Assembly (NCBI RefSeq): GCF_013114825.1
Contig: NZ_JAAVLX010000004.1
Location: forward strand, 682,001 to 746,000
Length of the DNA stretch: 64,000 bases
Direction of reading: 5' to 3'
Origin: Bradyrhizobium australiense
Lineage (GTDB): Bacteria; Pseudomonadota; Alphaproteobacteria; Rhizobiales; Xanthobacteraceae
In this document: positions 53,897 through 63,944 of the stretch, in pieces
Numbering within the stretch: position 1 is the stretch's first letter
Layout of the letters: each line of letters starts with the position of its first letter
Translations under genes and position numbers: made by a program
The notes under the pieces: generated by a model
The model's database searches: none
What the model saw: only the letters and a program-made list of their open reading frames with translations
Told to the model about the DNA's origin: nothing

Positions 53897-54436
53897 ATGC
53901 GGACGTTGCTAGCGCTGAGTGCCGGCATCGATCGGCTCAACGAAAAGATCGGCAATCTCTGCAATTTTCTGGTCCTCGCAGCGTGCGCGGTCAGCGCCGG
54001 CAATGCGATGATCCGTTATGCGTTCGGCTATAGCTCCAACGGCTGGCTCGAACTGCAGTGGTACATGTTCGCCATCTTCGTGATGTTCGGCGCCTCCTAC
54101 ACCTTCAAGCGCAACGAGCACGTTCGCGTCGAAATCTTCTATTTGATACTCTCGGAACGGGGCCAGCTCTGGCTCGACCTGATCGGAACGCTGTGCTTCC
54201 TGATCCCGGCCTGCCTGCTGCTGACCTGGCTGTCCTGGCCGTTCTTCCTGCAGGCCTACGCCGTCGGCGAGGAATCCAGTAACGCCGGCGGCCTGTTGCG
54301 CTGGCCGATCAAGCTCGTCGTGCCCGCAGGCTTCGTAATGCTCGCACTGCAGGGCGTTTCCGAGGTCATCAAGCGCATCGCCGCGCTACAGAACCTCGTG
54401 ACCATCGACGCCAGGTACGAAAGACCGGTGCAATGA
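53897..54436 (+). CDS. dctQ: TRAP transporter small permease (DctQ, pair 1)
   Basis: 179 residues from ATG 53897, preceded by an AGG-type ribosome site. Four membrane helices in the DctQ pattern: CNFLVLAACAVSAGNAMIRYAFG, WLELQWYMFAIFVMFGASYTF (with the SNGWLELQWYM motif), LWLDLIGTLCFLIPACLLLTWL, and LRWPIKLVVPAGFVMLALQGVSEVIKRI. It pairs with the large permease to import an organic acid with sodium, fed by a periplasmic DctP-type protein. The gene overlaps dctM1 by 4 bases (ATGA). The strong ribosome site upstream belongs to a different frame; see finding. Confidence 0.9.
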   Translation: MRTLLALSAGIDRLNEKIGNLCNFLVLAACAVSAGNAMIRYAFGYSSNGWLELQWYMFAIFVMFGASYTFKRNEHVRVEIFYLILSERGQLWLDLIGTLCFLIPACLLLTWLSWPFFLQAYAVGEESSNAGGLLRWPIKLVVPAGFVMLALQGVSEVIKRIAALQNLVTIDARYERPVQ

Positions 54437-56040
54437 TCACGCTGGAAATGATGCCGCCGCTGATGTTCGGCGGACTGATTCTGGCGATGCTGATCGGCTT
54501 TCCCGTCGCATTCACGCTGGCCGCGGTCGGATTCTCGTTCGGCTTTCTCGCGATCTATCTCGGCTTTTTTGACTTCAGCTTCATGCAGGCGATTCCGGGC
54601 CGCATCTTCGGCAGCGTGCTGGCCAACGAATTGCTGCTGGCGATCCCGTTCTTTACCTTCATGGGCGCCATCCTCGAACGATGCGGGCTGGCTGAAGACA
54701 TGCTGGATTCGATGGGCCAGTTGTTCGGCCCGGTGCGCGGCGGATTGGGCTACTCCGTCATTATCGTCGGCTTCATTCTCGGCGCGATTACCGGCACGGT
54801 GGCGGCGCAGGTCATCGCTATGGCGCTGATCTCGATGCCGGTGATGATCCGCTATGGCTACAACATGCGCTACATCACCGGCGTGCTGGCGGCGTCGGGC
54901 ACCATCACCCAACTGGTGCCGCCATCGCTGGTGCTGATCGTATTGGCCGACCAGCTCGGCAAGTCGGTCGGCGACATGTATCTCGGCGCCTGGGGACCGT
55001 CGCTGTTCCAGATCGCGCTGTTCGCCGGCTACACGTTTCTGCTCGGCATCATCAAGCCGGATCACGTGCCGCCGGTGCCGAAAACGGCGTTGACGCTGAC
55101 CGGCTGGCCGCTGTGGCGAAAATGCCTGATGGGAATAATCCCCTCGGCGGTGCTGATCTTTGTCGTGCTCGGCACCATGATGCTGGGCTTGGCGACACCG
55201 ACCGAAGCCGGCGCGATGGGCGCCGTTGGCGCCGTCGCGCTTGCCGCAATCCACCACAAGGAATTCAGCGCGGCCGGTAACAGGGTTCTGCTGATCGGCA
55301 TCGTCGCCGCAGGCATCGGAACGATCCTTGGAATCCTCTACACGGGCAGCTTTCTGTTCAAGATTGCCTTCGCAATTACCTATCTCGCCGTGATCTGGAT
55401 TTGTCTAGAAGCGGTGCGGATTCCCGACCTCCGCGAGCTTATCCGGCAAGGCTATCAGACAACGATGCGGATCACCTCGATGGTGGTGTTCATCCTGATC
55501 GGCTCGACCTGTTTTTCGGTGGTGTTCCTCGGCGTCTCGGGCGGCGTCTGGCTGGAGCACATGCTGACCTCGGTACCCGGCGGGGTCTGGGGCTTCCTGA
55601 TCTTCATCAACCTGTTCATCTTCTTCCTGGCGTTCTTCCTCGACTTCTTCGAGATCGCCTTCATCATCCTACCGATGGTGGCGCCCATTGCGCAAAAGGT
55701 GCTGGCGCCGGTGGTCGGCGCGGATGCCGCGCTGATCTGGTTCGGCGTGATGCTGTGCGTCAACATGCAGACGTCGTTCCTGCATCCGCCGTTCGGATTT
55801 GCGCTGTTTTACCTGCGTGGCGTGGCGCCCAGGGAGGTCAAGAGCTCCGACATCTATTGGGGGGCGATCCCCTGGATCGGCCTGCAGGTCATCATGGTCG
55901 TGCTGGTGATCGCTTTTCCCTGGACCGTTACCGCGTTGCTCGACAAGCCGGTGAGCGCGGAGGATCTCAGCAAGATCAGAATTGAGGTTCCGCAGATCGA
56001 ATTGCCGCCGCTCGATTTAGGTCCGCTCAAGCAGCAGTAG
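54433..56040 (+). CDS. dctM: TRAP transporter large permease (DctM, pair 1)
   Basis: 535 residues, about 12-13 membrane helices, the channel subunit of a tripartite ATP-independent periplasmic transporter. Typical DctM parts: IPFFTFMGAILERCGLAEDML, GLGYSVIIVGFILGAITGTVAAQ, ASGTITQLVPPSLVLIVLADQLG, NMQTSFLHPPFGFALFYLRGVAP. The C-terminal tail IEVPQIELPPLDLGPLKQQ after the last helix is shared with DctM2. Overlaps dctQ1. Confidence 0.94.
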   Translation: MITLEMMPPLMFGGLILAMLIGFPVAFTLAAVGFSFGFLAIYLGFFDFSFMQAIPGRIFGSVLANELLLAIPFFTFMGAILERCGLAEDMLDSMGQLFGPVRGGLGYSVIIVGFILGAITGTVAAQVIAMALISMPVMIRYGYNMRYITGVLAASGTITQLVPPSLVLIVLADQLGKSVGDMYLGAWGPSLFQIALFAGYTFLLGIIKPDHVPPVPKTALTLTGWPLWRKCLMGIIPSAVLIFVVLGTMMLGLATPTEAGAMGAVGAVALAAIHHKEFSAAGNRVLLIGIVAAGIGTILGILYTGSFLFKIAFAITYLAVIWICLEAVRIPDLRELIRQGYQTTMRITSMVVFILIGSTCFSVVFLGVSGGVWLEHMLTSVPGGVWGFLIFINLFIFFLAFFLDFFEIAFIILPMVAPIAQKVLAPVVGADAALIWFGVMLCVNMQTSFLHPPFGFALFYLRGVAPREVKSSDIYWGAIPWIGLQVIMVVLVIAFPWTVTALLDKPVSAEDLSKIRIEVPQIELPPLDLGPLKQQ

Positions 56041-56281
56041 AGGCTGCTCCGGTAGACAATGACTCGTTGACGAAATCGTGCCGCTCGGCCTGCCGCCCGG
56101 GCCAAGGCGCAACGGTATTCCGCAGACGAAATATTCCCCTTCAATATCAACAAACTTCCGATTGACGGCGGCAGCGCGCGCTGGTTTGGTGCATCGGCTT
56201 CATGCTTGCCGGCAGGATAAGCCGCTGCGCCCTGAGGGTGCGGCTAAGACGGCAGAGGCACTAGTTGCGGGGAGGACATCG

Positions 56282-56863
56282 TTGCAATCGCTCTTGAAAT
56301 TGAGCCGCGGAATCGACGCGTTCACGCGGTGGACCGGCAAGCGCCTCGCATGGCTCATTCTGGTCGCCGTGATCATCTCGGCCATCAACGCGATCGTGCG
56401 CAAGACCTTCGACGTCTCGTCGAATTCGTGGCTGGAGTTGCAGTGGGTGCTGTTCGGCATCGTGTTCCTGCTGTGCTCGCCCTGGACGCTGCTCGACAAC
56501 GAGCACATCCGTATCGACATCGTGAACAACCTGCTTCCCAAGCGCGGGCGCGACATCATCGACGTGATCGGTCACGCCTTTTTCCTGCTGCCGCTGACCA
56601 TCGTGATGATCATCACCGGCGGCCCGTTCTTCATGCGTTCGGTTGAAATCAACGAGCAGTCCGGCAATGCCGGGGGCTTGCCGCAATGGCCGGCCAAGTC
56701 GCTGATCATCATCGGCTTCGCGCTTCTGTTCGCTCAGGGCATATCCGAGCTGATCAAGCGAATCGCCGTCATGCGCGACCTGATTCCGGATCCACACGCA
56801 TCGCAGGTGCATGCACTCGAGGCCGAGGTCGAACACCTCGTCGAGGCGATCGAAAAACGCTGA
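56282..56863 (+). CDS. dctQ: TRAP transporter small permease (DctQ, pair 2)
   Basis: 193 residues. The TTG at 56282 has GGGGAGG 6 bases upstream and gives MQSLLKLSRGIDAFTRWTG, so I prefer it to an upstream start in the same frame. Four helices as in DctQ1 with the same SNSWLELQWVLFG motif (SSNSWLELQW), and QSGNAGGLPQWPAKSLIIIGFALLFAQGISELIKRI near the C-terminus. A 35-residue helical tail follows. Partner of dctM2, 28 bases downstream. Confidence 0.9.
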   Translation: MQSLLKLSRGIDAFTRWTGKRLAWLILVAVIISAINAIVRKTFDVSSNSWLELQWVLFGIVFLLCSPWTLLDNEHIRIDIVNNLLPKRGRDIIDVIGHAFFLLPLTIVMIITGGPFFMRSVEINEQSGNAGGLPQWPAKSLIIIGFALLFAQGISELIKRIAVMRDLIPDPHASQVHALEAEVEHLVEAIEKR

Positions 56864-56891
56864 TCGTCGGGCGCGATCTCAGGGGGATTTG

Positions 56892-58547
56892 ATGACTGCT
56901 TTTCTTATCGCCAACATGGCGCCGATCATGTTCGCGTCGCTGGTGATTATCCTGTTGCTGGGATATCCCGCGGCGTTCTCGCTCGGCGCGGTCGGTCTGA
57001 TCTACGCCTTCGTCGGCATCGAGCTCGGCGAGTTCCGGCCGGACTTCCTGCAAGCGCTGCCCGAGCGCGTCTACGGCGTGATGAACAATGACACGCTGCT
57101 CGCGATCCCGTTCTTCACGTTCATGGGACTGGTGCTTGAACGATCCGGCATGGCCGAGGATCTGCTCGACACCATCGGGCAGTTGTTCGGCACCATCCGG
57201 GGCGGCCTCGCCTATGCCGTGGTTTTCGTCGGTGCCCTGCTCGCGGCAACCACGGGCGTCGTCGCAGCATCCGTGATTTCGATGGGCCTGATCTCGCTGC
57301 CGATCATGCTGCGCTACGGTTATGACCGGCGGATGGCGACCGGCATCATCGCCGCTTCCGGCACGCTGGCGCAAATCATCCCGCCGTCTCTCGTTCTGAT
57401 CGTGATGGCCGACCAGCTCGGCAAATCGGTTGGCGACATGTATGAGGGCGCGTTCATCCCCGGATTGGTGCTTGCCGGTCTTTATGCCGGATACGCCTTC
57501 CTGGTGACGATGATTTTCCCCAAGGCGGCACCCGGCCTACCCGCCGACGCGATCGGTTTCCGCGAGCCGAACGGCAGCCGCGGGCTGCCATCCCTCGGCA
57601 TCCTGTTCCTCGCCAGCTGCGTCTTTGGCTGGTTCATGATGCGCACTTCCGACGCGCATGGCGCGGATTTCGTCGTGCTCACCATGTTCTACGGCATCCT
57701 GTTCGCCTTCTTCGCGGCGGTCGTGAACTGGCTCATTCACAAATTTACCGGCTTCCGCTTCCTGTCGGCGATGGCGCAGCAGACGACGTTCGTGATGGTG
57801 CCGCCGCTGTTCCTGATCTTCCTGGTGCTGGGCACGATCTTCATCGGCATCGCGACGCCGACGGAGGGCGGCGCGATGGGCGCGGCCGGCGCACTAATTC
57901 TCGGCGCCGCCAAGCGCCGGCTGAGCTGGGACCTGATCCGGCAGGCCACGGAGTCGACGGCCAAGCTGTCGGCCTTCGTGGTGTTCATCCTGGTCGGTGC
58001 GCGCGTGTTCTCGCTGACCTTTTACGGCGTGAACGGCCATGTCTGGGTGGAGCATCTGCTGACCTCCCTACCCGGCGGCCAGATCGGCTTCCTGCTCTTC
58101 GTCAACGCCTTCGTTTTCGTGCTGGCTTTCTTCCTCGACTTCTTCGAGCTGGCCTTCATCATCATTCCGCTGCTTGGGCCTGCGGCGGAAAAACTCGGCA
58201 TCGACCTGATCTGGTTCGGCGTCATTCTCGGCGTCAACATGCAGACGTCGTTCATGCACCCGCCGTTCGGATTCGCCCTGTTCTATCTGCGCTCGGTAGC
58301 GCCAAAAGAATCCTATATCGACCGCGTCACCGGCAAGCGCATGGATGCTGTGACGACCGGCCAGATCTATTGGGGCGCGGTGCCGTTCGTCGTAATCCAG
58401 GTCATTATGGTGGTGCTGGTCATCGTGTTCCCAGCGATGGTGATGCATTACAAGGGCGCGGCGTCGACCATCGATCCAAATTCGATCAAGATCGAGGTGC
58501 CGCAGATTGATTTGCCGCCGCTCGATTTCGGACAGCCCAAGCAGTAG
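56892..58547 (+). CDS. dctM: TRAP transporter large permease (DctM, pair 2)
   Basis: 551 residues from ATG 56892, with AGGGGG upstream; a longer frame runs back into dctQ2. Same family signatures as DctM1: IPFFTFMGLVLERSGMAEDLL, GLAYAVVFVGALLAATTGVVAA, ASGTLAQIIPPSLVLIVMADQLG, NMQTSFMHPPFGFALFYLR. It has extra residues after the fifth helix (AAPGLPADAIGFREPNGSRG). The tail IEVPQIDLPPLDFGQPKQ closely matches DctM1. The operon ends with a strong terminator 22 bases after the stop. Confidence 0.94.
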   Translation: MTAFLIANMAPIMFASLVIILLLGYPAAFSLGAVGLIYAFVGIELGEFRPDFLQALPERVYGVMNNDTLLAIPFFTFMGLVLERSGMAEDLLDTIGQLFGTIRGGLAYAVVFVGALLAATTGVVAASVISMGLISLPIMLRYGYDRRMATGIIAASGTLAQIIPPSLVLIVMADQLGKSVGDMYEGAFIPGLVLAGLYAGYAFLVTMIFPKAAPGLPADAIGFREPNGSRGLPSLGILFLASCVFGWFMMRTSDAHGADFVVLTMFYGILFAFFAAVVNWLIHKFTGFRFLSAMAQQTTFVMVPPLFLIFLVLGTIFIGIATPTEGGAMGAAGALILGAAKRRLSWDLIRQATESTAKLSAFVVFILVGARVFSLTFYGVNGHVWVEHLLTSLPGGQIGFLLFVNAFVFVLAFFLDFFELAFIIIPLLGPAAEKLGIDLIWFGVILGVNMQTSFMHPPFGFALFYLRSVAPKESYIDRVTGKRMDAVTTGQIYWGAVPFVVIQVIMVVLVIVFPAMVMHYKGAASTIDPNSIKIEVPQIDLPPLDFGQPKQ

Positions 58548-58568
58548 CGGTCATCCGCTTCCCAAAAG

Positions 58569-58598
58569 AAACCCCGGAGCTTTCGCTCCGGGGTTTTT
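58569..58598. terminator. Strong intrinsic terminator
   Basis: A 12-bp stem (AAACCCCGGAGC with GCTCCGGGGTTT) around a TTTC loop, followed by T residues. It lies between convergent dctM2 and the first DctP gene, ends the TRAP permease operon, and probably also works for the opposite strand. Confidence 0.9.
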
Positions 58599-58624
58599 GC
58601 TTGCTTCGAGCAGGTTCGACGAAG

Positions 58625-59713
58625 TCAGCCCTGCGAGTGACGCGCCATGAAGCTGTCGTATCCGATTTCGGCCACCTGGAACCAGGAATAGCCGTTGTTC
58701 GAGAACGACGTCAGCGATTCATACACCTTCTTGAAGTCGGCGTTGGTCGCCGCGACTTCGCTGTGCAGTTCCTTCGCCGCCTTGTAGCAGGCCTCCATCA
58801 CCGGCGCCGGGAACGGGCGCAGCTTGGCGCCGGCTGCGAGCAGCTTGCGTAGCGCGGGCGGATTGGCCTGATCGTACTTCGCCATCATCCAGTTGTTGGC
58901 GTAATGGCCGGCCTGCTCGAGAACCGCCTGATAATATTTCGGCAAGGCATTCCACTTGTCGAGATTGACGAAGGCCAGCAGCATCGGGCCGCCTTCCCAC
59001 CAGCCGGGATAATAGTAGTTGGGGGCAACCTTCGCGAAGCCGAGCTTTTCATCGTCGTAAGGGCCGACCCACTCCGCGGCATCGATGGTGCCCTTTTCGA
59101 GCGCCGGATAGATGTCGCCGCCGGCGATCTGCTGCGGGACGACGCCAAGCTTCTGCAGCGCACGACCAGCAAACCCGCCGATGCGCAGCTTCAGCCCCTT
59201 GAGGTCCTCTGGCGTCTTGATCTCCTTGCGGTACCAACCGCCCATCTGGGCGCCGGTATTGCCCGCGAGCAACGAGATGCAATTGTACTTCTTGTAGAAC
59301 TCGTTGAGCAGCTCCCTGCCGCCGCCAAGCATGTACCAAGCCTGATTGATGCGCATGTTCGGCCCGAACGGCACCGCAGAGCCGAAAGTGAAGGTCGGAT
59401 CCTTGCCGAAATAATAGTATGATGCGGTATGGCCGATCTCGACGGTGCCGTTCTGCACGGCGTCGAGAACCTGCAGGCCGGGAACGATTTCGCCGCCGGC
59501 AAATGTCTGGATCTGGAATTTGTTGTCAGTAGCCTCCCCGACCATTTTGGCCATCAATTCGGCGCCGCCATAGAGCGTGTCCAAGGATTTCGGCCAGCTC
59601 GTCGGCATGCGCCACTTGATTTCGGGCAGGCCCTGCGCAATCGCGGGCGCTGCGATCGTTGCAGCGCCTGCTGCACCCAAGCCGGTTACTTTGAGAAAAT
59701 CTCTTCGCTTCAT
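58625..59713 (-). CDS. dctP: TRAP substrate-binding protein, TakP-like (copy A)
   Basis: 362 residues from ATG 59713 with GGGATGG upstream. A twin-arginine signal peptide [11 protein letters not shown]...AIAQ precedes the DctP domain. The sequence follows the TakP group of 2-oxoacid-binding proteins known from Rhodobacter sphaeroides: PTSWPKSLDTLYGGAELMAKM, GNTGAQMGGWYRKEI, RIGGFAGRALQKLGVVPQQ, and [20 protein letters not shown] with the Trp and Asp or Glu residues of the ligand site. Likely ligand: pyruvate or another 2-oxo acid with sodium. It is one of two adjacent binding proteins beside two permease pairs. Confidence 0.93.
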   Translation of the reverse strand: MKRRDFLKVTGLGAAGAATIAAPAIAQGLPEIKWRMPTSWPKSLDTLYGGAELMAKMVGEATDNKFQIQTFAGGEIVPGLQVLDAVQNGTVEIGHTASYYYFGKDPTFTFGSAVPFGPNMRINQAWYMLGGGRELLNEFYKKYNCISLLAGNTGAQMGGWYRKEIKTPEDLKGLKLRIGGFAGRALQKLGVVPQQIAGGDIYPALEKGTIDAAEWVGPYDDEKLGFAKVAPNYYYPGWWEGGPMLLAFVNLDKWNALPKYYQAVLEQAGHYANNWMMAKYDQANPPALRKLLAAGAKLRPFPAPVMEACYKAAKELHSEVAATNADFKKVYESLTSFSNNGYSWFQVAEIGYDSFMARHSQG

Positions 59714-59820
59714 ATTCCATCCCTTTTGGTTGTGTCGGTCAGCCTTCGTGTCGAGGCTTGGAACCAAGCATGGAACATCCGGCCACCAATTTCCATAAGT
59801 AATTGGATCGAAACGCGAAA

Positions 59821-59850
59821 AAGCCCGACCTTCTTGCGAAGGCCGGGCTT
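59821..59850 (-). terminator. Intrinsic terminator after the second DctP gene
   Basis: AAGCCCG-A-CCTT and AAGG-C-CGGGCTT pair around a TTGCG-type loop; on the minus strand T residues follow. It comes 33 bases after the stop of the dctP gene at 59883 and separates it from the next gene. Confidence 0.8.
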
Positions 59851-59882
59851 CGTAGCAATTTGGGATAGGTATCCTGCTCCGA

Positions 59883-60971
<1,089 letters not shown>

Positions 60972-61151
60972 TCAAGCTCTCCTTCGGGTCGTTTCCCAAA
61001 TTTCCTCGAACGTTCCTCCGGCGGGGCGAATTCCACGTCATCCGGGGCGTTCTGGCGGGGGCGCTTTAACACGGAAGTTCGTGCTCGAAAACGCGACAAA
61101 GGCATGACTGCACTGATTAAACGAAAGTCTTATGGGCGCGGATAAGGGACC

Positions 61152-62285
61152 TCAGGCCGCGGCGATAGCGCCTTGAAGCCGGTCGCGAACCTTGGTCCCG
61201 ATGGCCCGGTAGATCGCGGCATGCGGGCCATCAGGCTCGCTCGCCACCACCGGATTACCTTCATCCGAGGTGGTCCGGATCGACATGTGCAGCGGGATCT
61301 CGCCCAGGAATGGGACACCCAGCCGCTCCGCCTCATGCCGCGCGCCGCCATGACCGAAAATGTCCGAGCGCGTGCCGCACTCAGGGCACTGGAAGTAGCT
61401 CATGTTCTCGACGATGCCGAGCACCGGCACGTTGACCTTCTTGAACATCGCAAGGCCCCTGCGCGCGTCGATAAGGGAGAGGTCCTGCGGGGTCGAGATA
61501 ATCACCGCCCCCTTCAACGGTACGTTCTGCGCCAGCGTCAGTTGCGCGTCCCCGGTACCGGGCGGCATGTCGACGACGAGAATATCGAGTGTGCCCCACG
61601 CCACGTCGCGCAGCATCTGGGTGATCGCCGACATCACCATCGGCCCGCGCCAGATCATGGCGGTGTCTTCCTCGACCAGGAAGCCGATCGACATGATCGA
61701 AAGCCCGAAACGCATGATCGGAATCATCTTGCGGTCGTCGTTGAGTTGCGGCTTCTCGTGAATCCCGGTCAGCCGCGGCACCGACGGGCCGTAGATATCG
61801 GCATCGAGCAGCCCGACGCGCAGGCCAAGATCGCGCAGGCCGAGCGCCAGGTTGAGCGCAGTGGTCGACTTGCCGACGCCCCCCTTGCCCGAGGCCACCG
61901 CGATCACGGCGGCAACGCCCGGGATCTCAGCCTGCTTTGACATCGGCGACGCCGCGCCCTGCGGCGAGCGGTGGGCGGAAGCGGGTTGCACGCCATGCGA
62001 ATGCCGATGCGCCGCGGGCGGGGCCTGCGGAGCACCGGGCTTGCGCTCGGCCGTCAGTGCAATCATTGCGGTGCTGACGCCGGGGATCGCGCGCACCGCG
62101 GCTTCCGCCTGCGCGCGCACGCTTTCCCAGGCTCTAGCCTCGGTGGCGTCGACATTGATGGAGAAGAACACCTTGCCGTCGGTGACTGAGATCGCCGACA
62201 GCACGTTGGCATTGGTCAGGGGTACGCCGCGGGGCGAAGCCACCCGGCTAAGGGCATCGAGAACCTGTTGCTGCGTTACGCTCAC
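61152..62285 (-). CDS. apbC: Mrp/ApbC family Fe-S carrier ATPase
   Basis: 377 residues; the GTG at 62285 has AGGAGA 8 bases upstream. An N-terminal MIP18/DUF59 domain (residues 4-80: VLDALSRVASPRGVPLTNAN) is joined by an Ala/Pro/His-rich linker to a P-loop NTPase domain: SGKGGVGKS at 132-140 (deviant Walker A), DADIYGPSVPRL, DMPPGTGDAQL, and the CPEC motif at Cys300-Cys303 that binds the bridging 4Fe-4S cluster. It transfers Fe-S clusters to apo-enzymes. Monocistronic. Confidence 0.95.
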   Translation of the reverse strand: MSVTQQQVLDALSRVASPRGVPLTNANVLSAISVTDGKVFFSINVDATEARAWESVRAQAEAAVRAIPGVSTAMIALTAERKPGAPQAPPAAHRHSHGVQPASAHRSPQGAASPMSKQAEIPGVAAVIAVASGKGGVGKSTTALNLALGLRDLGLRVGLLDADIYGPSVPRLTGIHEKPQLNDDRKMIPIMRFGLSIMSIGFLVEEDTAMIWRGPMVMSAITQMLRDVAWGTLDILVVDMPPGTGDAQLTLAQNVPLKGAVIISTPQDLSLIDARRGLAMFKKVNVPVLGIVENMSYFQCPECGTRSDIFGHGGARHEAERLGVPFLGEIPLHMSIRTTSDEGNPVVASEPDGPHAAIYRAIGTKVRDRLQGAIAAA

Positions 62286-62336
62286 TCGCGCATCTCCTGA
62301 AGCCCTTGCTGTTCCGAGTGAGAACCGGGCTCTACT

Positions 62337-62432
62337 CGCTTGTTTTGACTCGCTTTCTCGACGCGAACTGACCCGCTCCGGACCAAATCCGAAAGCGGGG
62401 CCTCGTTCCAAGACGCTATGCCAGTCCGATGC
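62337..62432. repeat. Possible degraded extragenic repeat
   Basis: A stretch with TTTGACTCGCTTTCTCGACG that resembles the start of the repeat at 49139-49199, and CGGACCAAATCCGAAAGCGGGG further on. It is degraded; the similarity is visible only in parts. Confidence 0.3.
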
Positions 62433-62460
62433 GACCCATAGAGCGGTTCAGCGCAAAAGG

Positions 62461-62898
62461 CTACCTCGCTGCCACGTCATCCCGCCGCTCGGCGGGGGCT
62501 TCGGGCGTCTTTTCCTTGGCGGCCTCGTAATTCAGTTCGATCATGACGCCATTGGGGTCGTTGACGAAGATCTGCCAGAGGTCACCGCCCGGAACCTGCC
62601 GGGAGTCGTATGCCATGCCCTTCTGCTCCAGCCGCCGCTTCATGCCGTCAAAGCCGCAGCTGGCAAACGCGACATGGTGGACAACGCCGGAATCGGGCTT
62701 TTGCGGTTCATCGGTCTTGGAAATATCGACAAGGTGCACCACCGCCTTGCCCTCGCTGTACATCCACGCCCCGGGAAACGCGAAGTTGGGCCGCGCGCCC
62801 TTTTCCAGGCCCAGAATGTCCTCATAGAACCGGACCGTATCGGCAAGGTTGCGGGTCCGGATGTTGAAATGGTCGAGCACGCCCACGCTGACGCCCAT
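62461..62898 (-). CDS. VOC superfamily protein
   Basis: 145 residues. DHFNIRTRNLADTVRFYEDILGLEKGARP is a classical VOC opening with the metal-binding His, and GDLWQIFVNDPNGVMIELNYEA the closing strand with Glu. This subfamily is close to glyoxalase- or dioxygenase-like proteins; the substrate is unknown. It is a separate gene, 176 bases downstream of the apbC start. Confidence 0.88.
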   Translation of the reverse strand: MGVSVGVLDHFNIRTRNLADTVRFYEDILGLEKGARPNFAFPGAWMYSEGKAVVHLVDISKTDEPQKPDSGVVHHVAFASCGFDGMKRRLEQKGMAYDSRQVPGGDLWQIFVNDPNGVMIELNYEAAKEKTPEAPAERRDDVAAR

Positions 62899-63071
62899 GT
62901 GATGTCACTCCCTTTTTTGTGAGGTTCTTGAGGAGCCTATCGTAGCACGAATCCGGCTCCGCCCAGCAACGAAGGCGTTGCCCTGCCCTGCGCAGCTTGT
63001 ATGGTGCGGCTCCTCCAAAAAAACCGGCCGGCCGGCCCAACGTCGCCGGCGAGAACTCCAAGGTAACTCAC

Positions 63072-63944
63072 ATGGCTAAAGTCGCTTTTCTCGGTCTCGG
63101 CGTAATGGGCTTCCCCATGGCAGGACATTTGGTGAAAAAAGGCGGCCACGAGGTCACCGTCTACAATCGGACAGGAGCTAAGGCGAAGGAGTGGGCGGAC
63201 AAGTTCGGCGGGCGCACCGCGCCTACGCCGAAGGCCGCGGCCGAAGGTCAGGATTTCGTGATGTGCTGCGTCGGCAACGACAACGACCTGCGCGCAGTGA
63301 CGGTCGGTAGTGACGGCGCCTTCGCCGGCATGAAAATGGGCGCGGTATTCGTCGACCACACCACCGCCTCCGCCGAAATCGCCCGCGAACTCGACGCCGC
63401 CGCCGTCAAGGCGAGCTTCAAGTTCATCGACGCGCCGGTGTCGGGTGGCCAGGCCGGCGCGGAAAACGGCGTGCTGACGGTGATGTGCGGCGGCAAGGAA
63501 GACGCCTATGCCGCGGCCGAGCCGATCATTTCCGGCGCTTATGCAAGGATGTGCAAACTTCTCGGGCCCGCCGGCGCCGGCCAGCTCACCAAGATGGTCA
63601 ACCAGATTTGCATCGCCGGTCTGGTCCAGGGCCTGTCCGAGGGGATTCATTTCGCCAAGAAGTCGGGCCTCGACGTTGCGGCCGTGATCGAGACCATCTC
63701 CAAGGGCGCGGCGCAGTCCTGGCAGATGGAGAACCGCTACAACACCATGAACGAGGGCAAATTCGACTTCGGCTTTGCCGTCGAATGGATGCGCAAGGAC
63801 CTCTCGATCTGCATCGCCGAGGCCCGTCGCAACGGCGCCAACCTGCCGGTGACCGCCCTCGTCGATCAGTTCTACGCCGAGGTCGAGAAGATGGGCGGCA
63901 AGCGCTGGGATACGTCGAGCCTTTTGGCCCGGCTGGAGCGGTGA
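63072..63944 (+). CDS. 3-hydroxyisobutyrate dehydrogenase family oxidoreductase
   Basis: 290 residues from ATG 63072 with an AAGG ribosome site. FLGLGVMGFPMAGHLVKKGG is the NAD(P)-binding site (6-25), DAPVSGGQAGAENGVLTVMCGG the substrate-binding stretch, KMVNQICIAGLVQGLSEG the catalytic Lys region, and KDLSICIAEAR the C-terminal helix. The family reduces or oxidises 3-hydroxyisobutyrate, tartronate semialdehyde or related beta-hydroxyacids. The exact substrate is not determined. It is divergent from the VOC gene. Confidence 0.93.
   Translation: MAKVAFLGLGVMGFPMAGHLVKKGGHEVTVYNRTGAKAKEWADKFGGRTAPTPKAAAEGQDFVMCCVGNDNDLRAVTVGSDGAFAGMKMGAVFVDHTTASAEIARELDAAAVKASFKFIDAPVSGGQAGAENGVLTVMCGGKEDAYAAAEPIISGAYARMCKLLGPAGAGQLTKMVNQICIAGLVQGLSEGIHFAKKSGLDVAAVIETISKGAAQSWQMENRYNTMNEGKFDFGFAVEWMRKDLSICIAEARRNGANLPVTALVDQFYAEVEKMGGKRWDTSSLLARLER

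Noticed and set aside
56078..56281. N-terminal extension of dctQ2
   Set aside because: The TTG at 56282 has a near-perfect ribosome site, and the upstream translation is Arg-rich without a helix.
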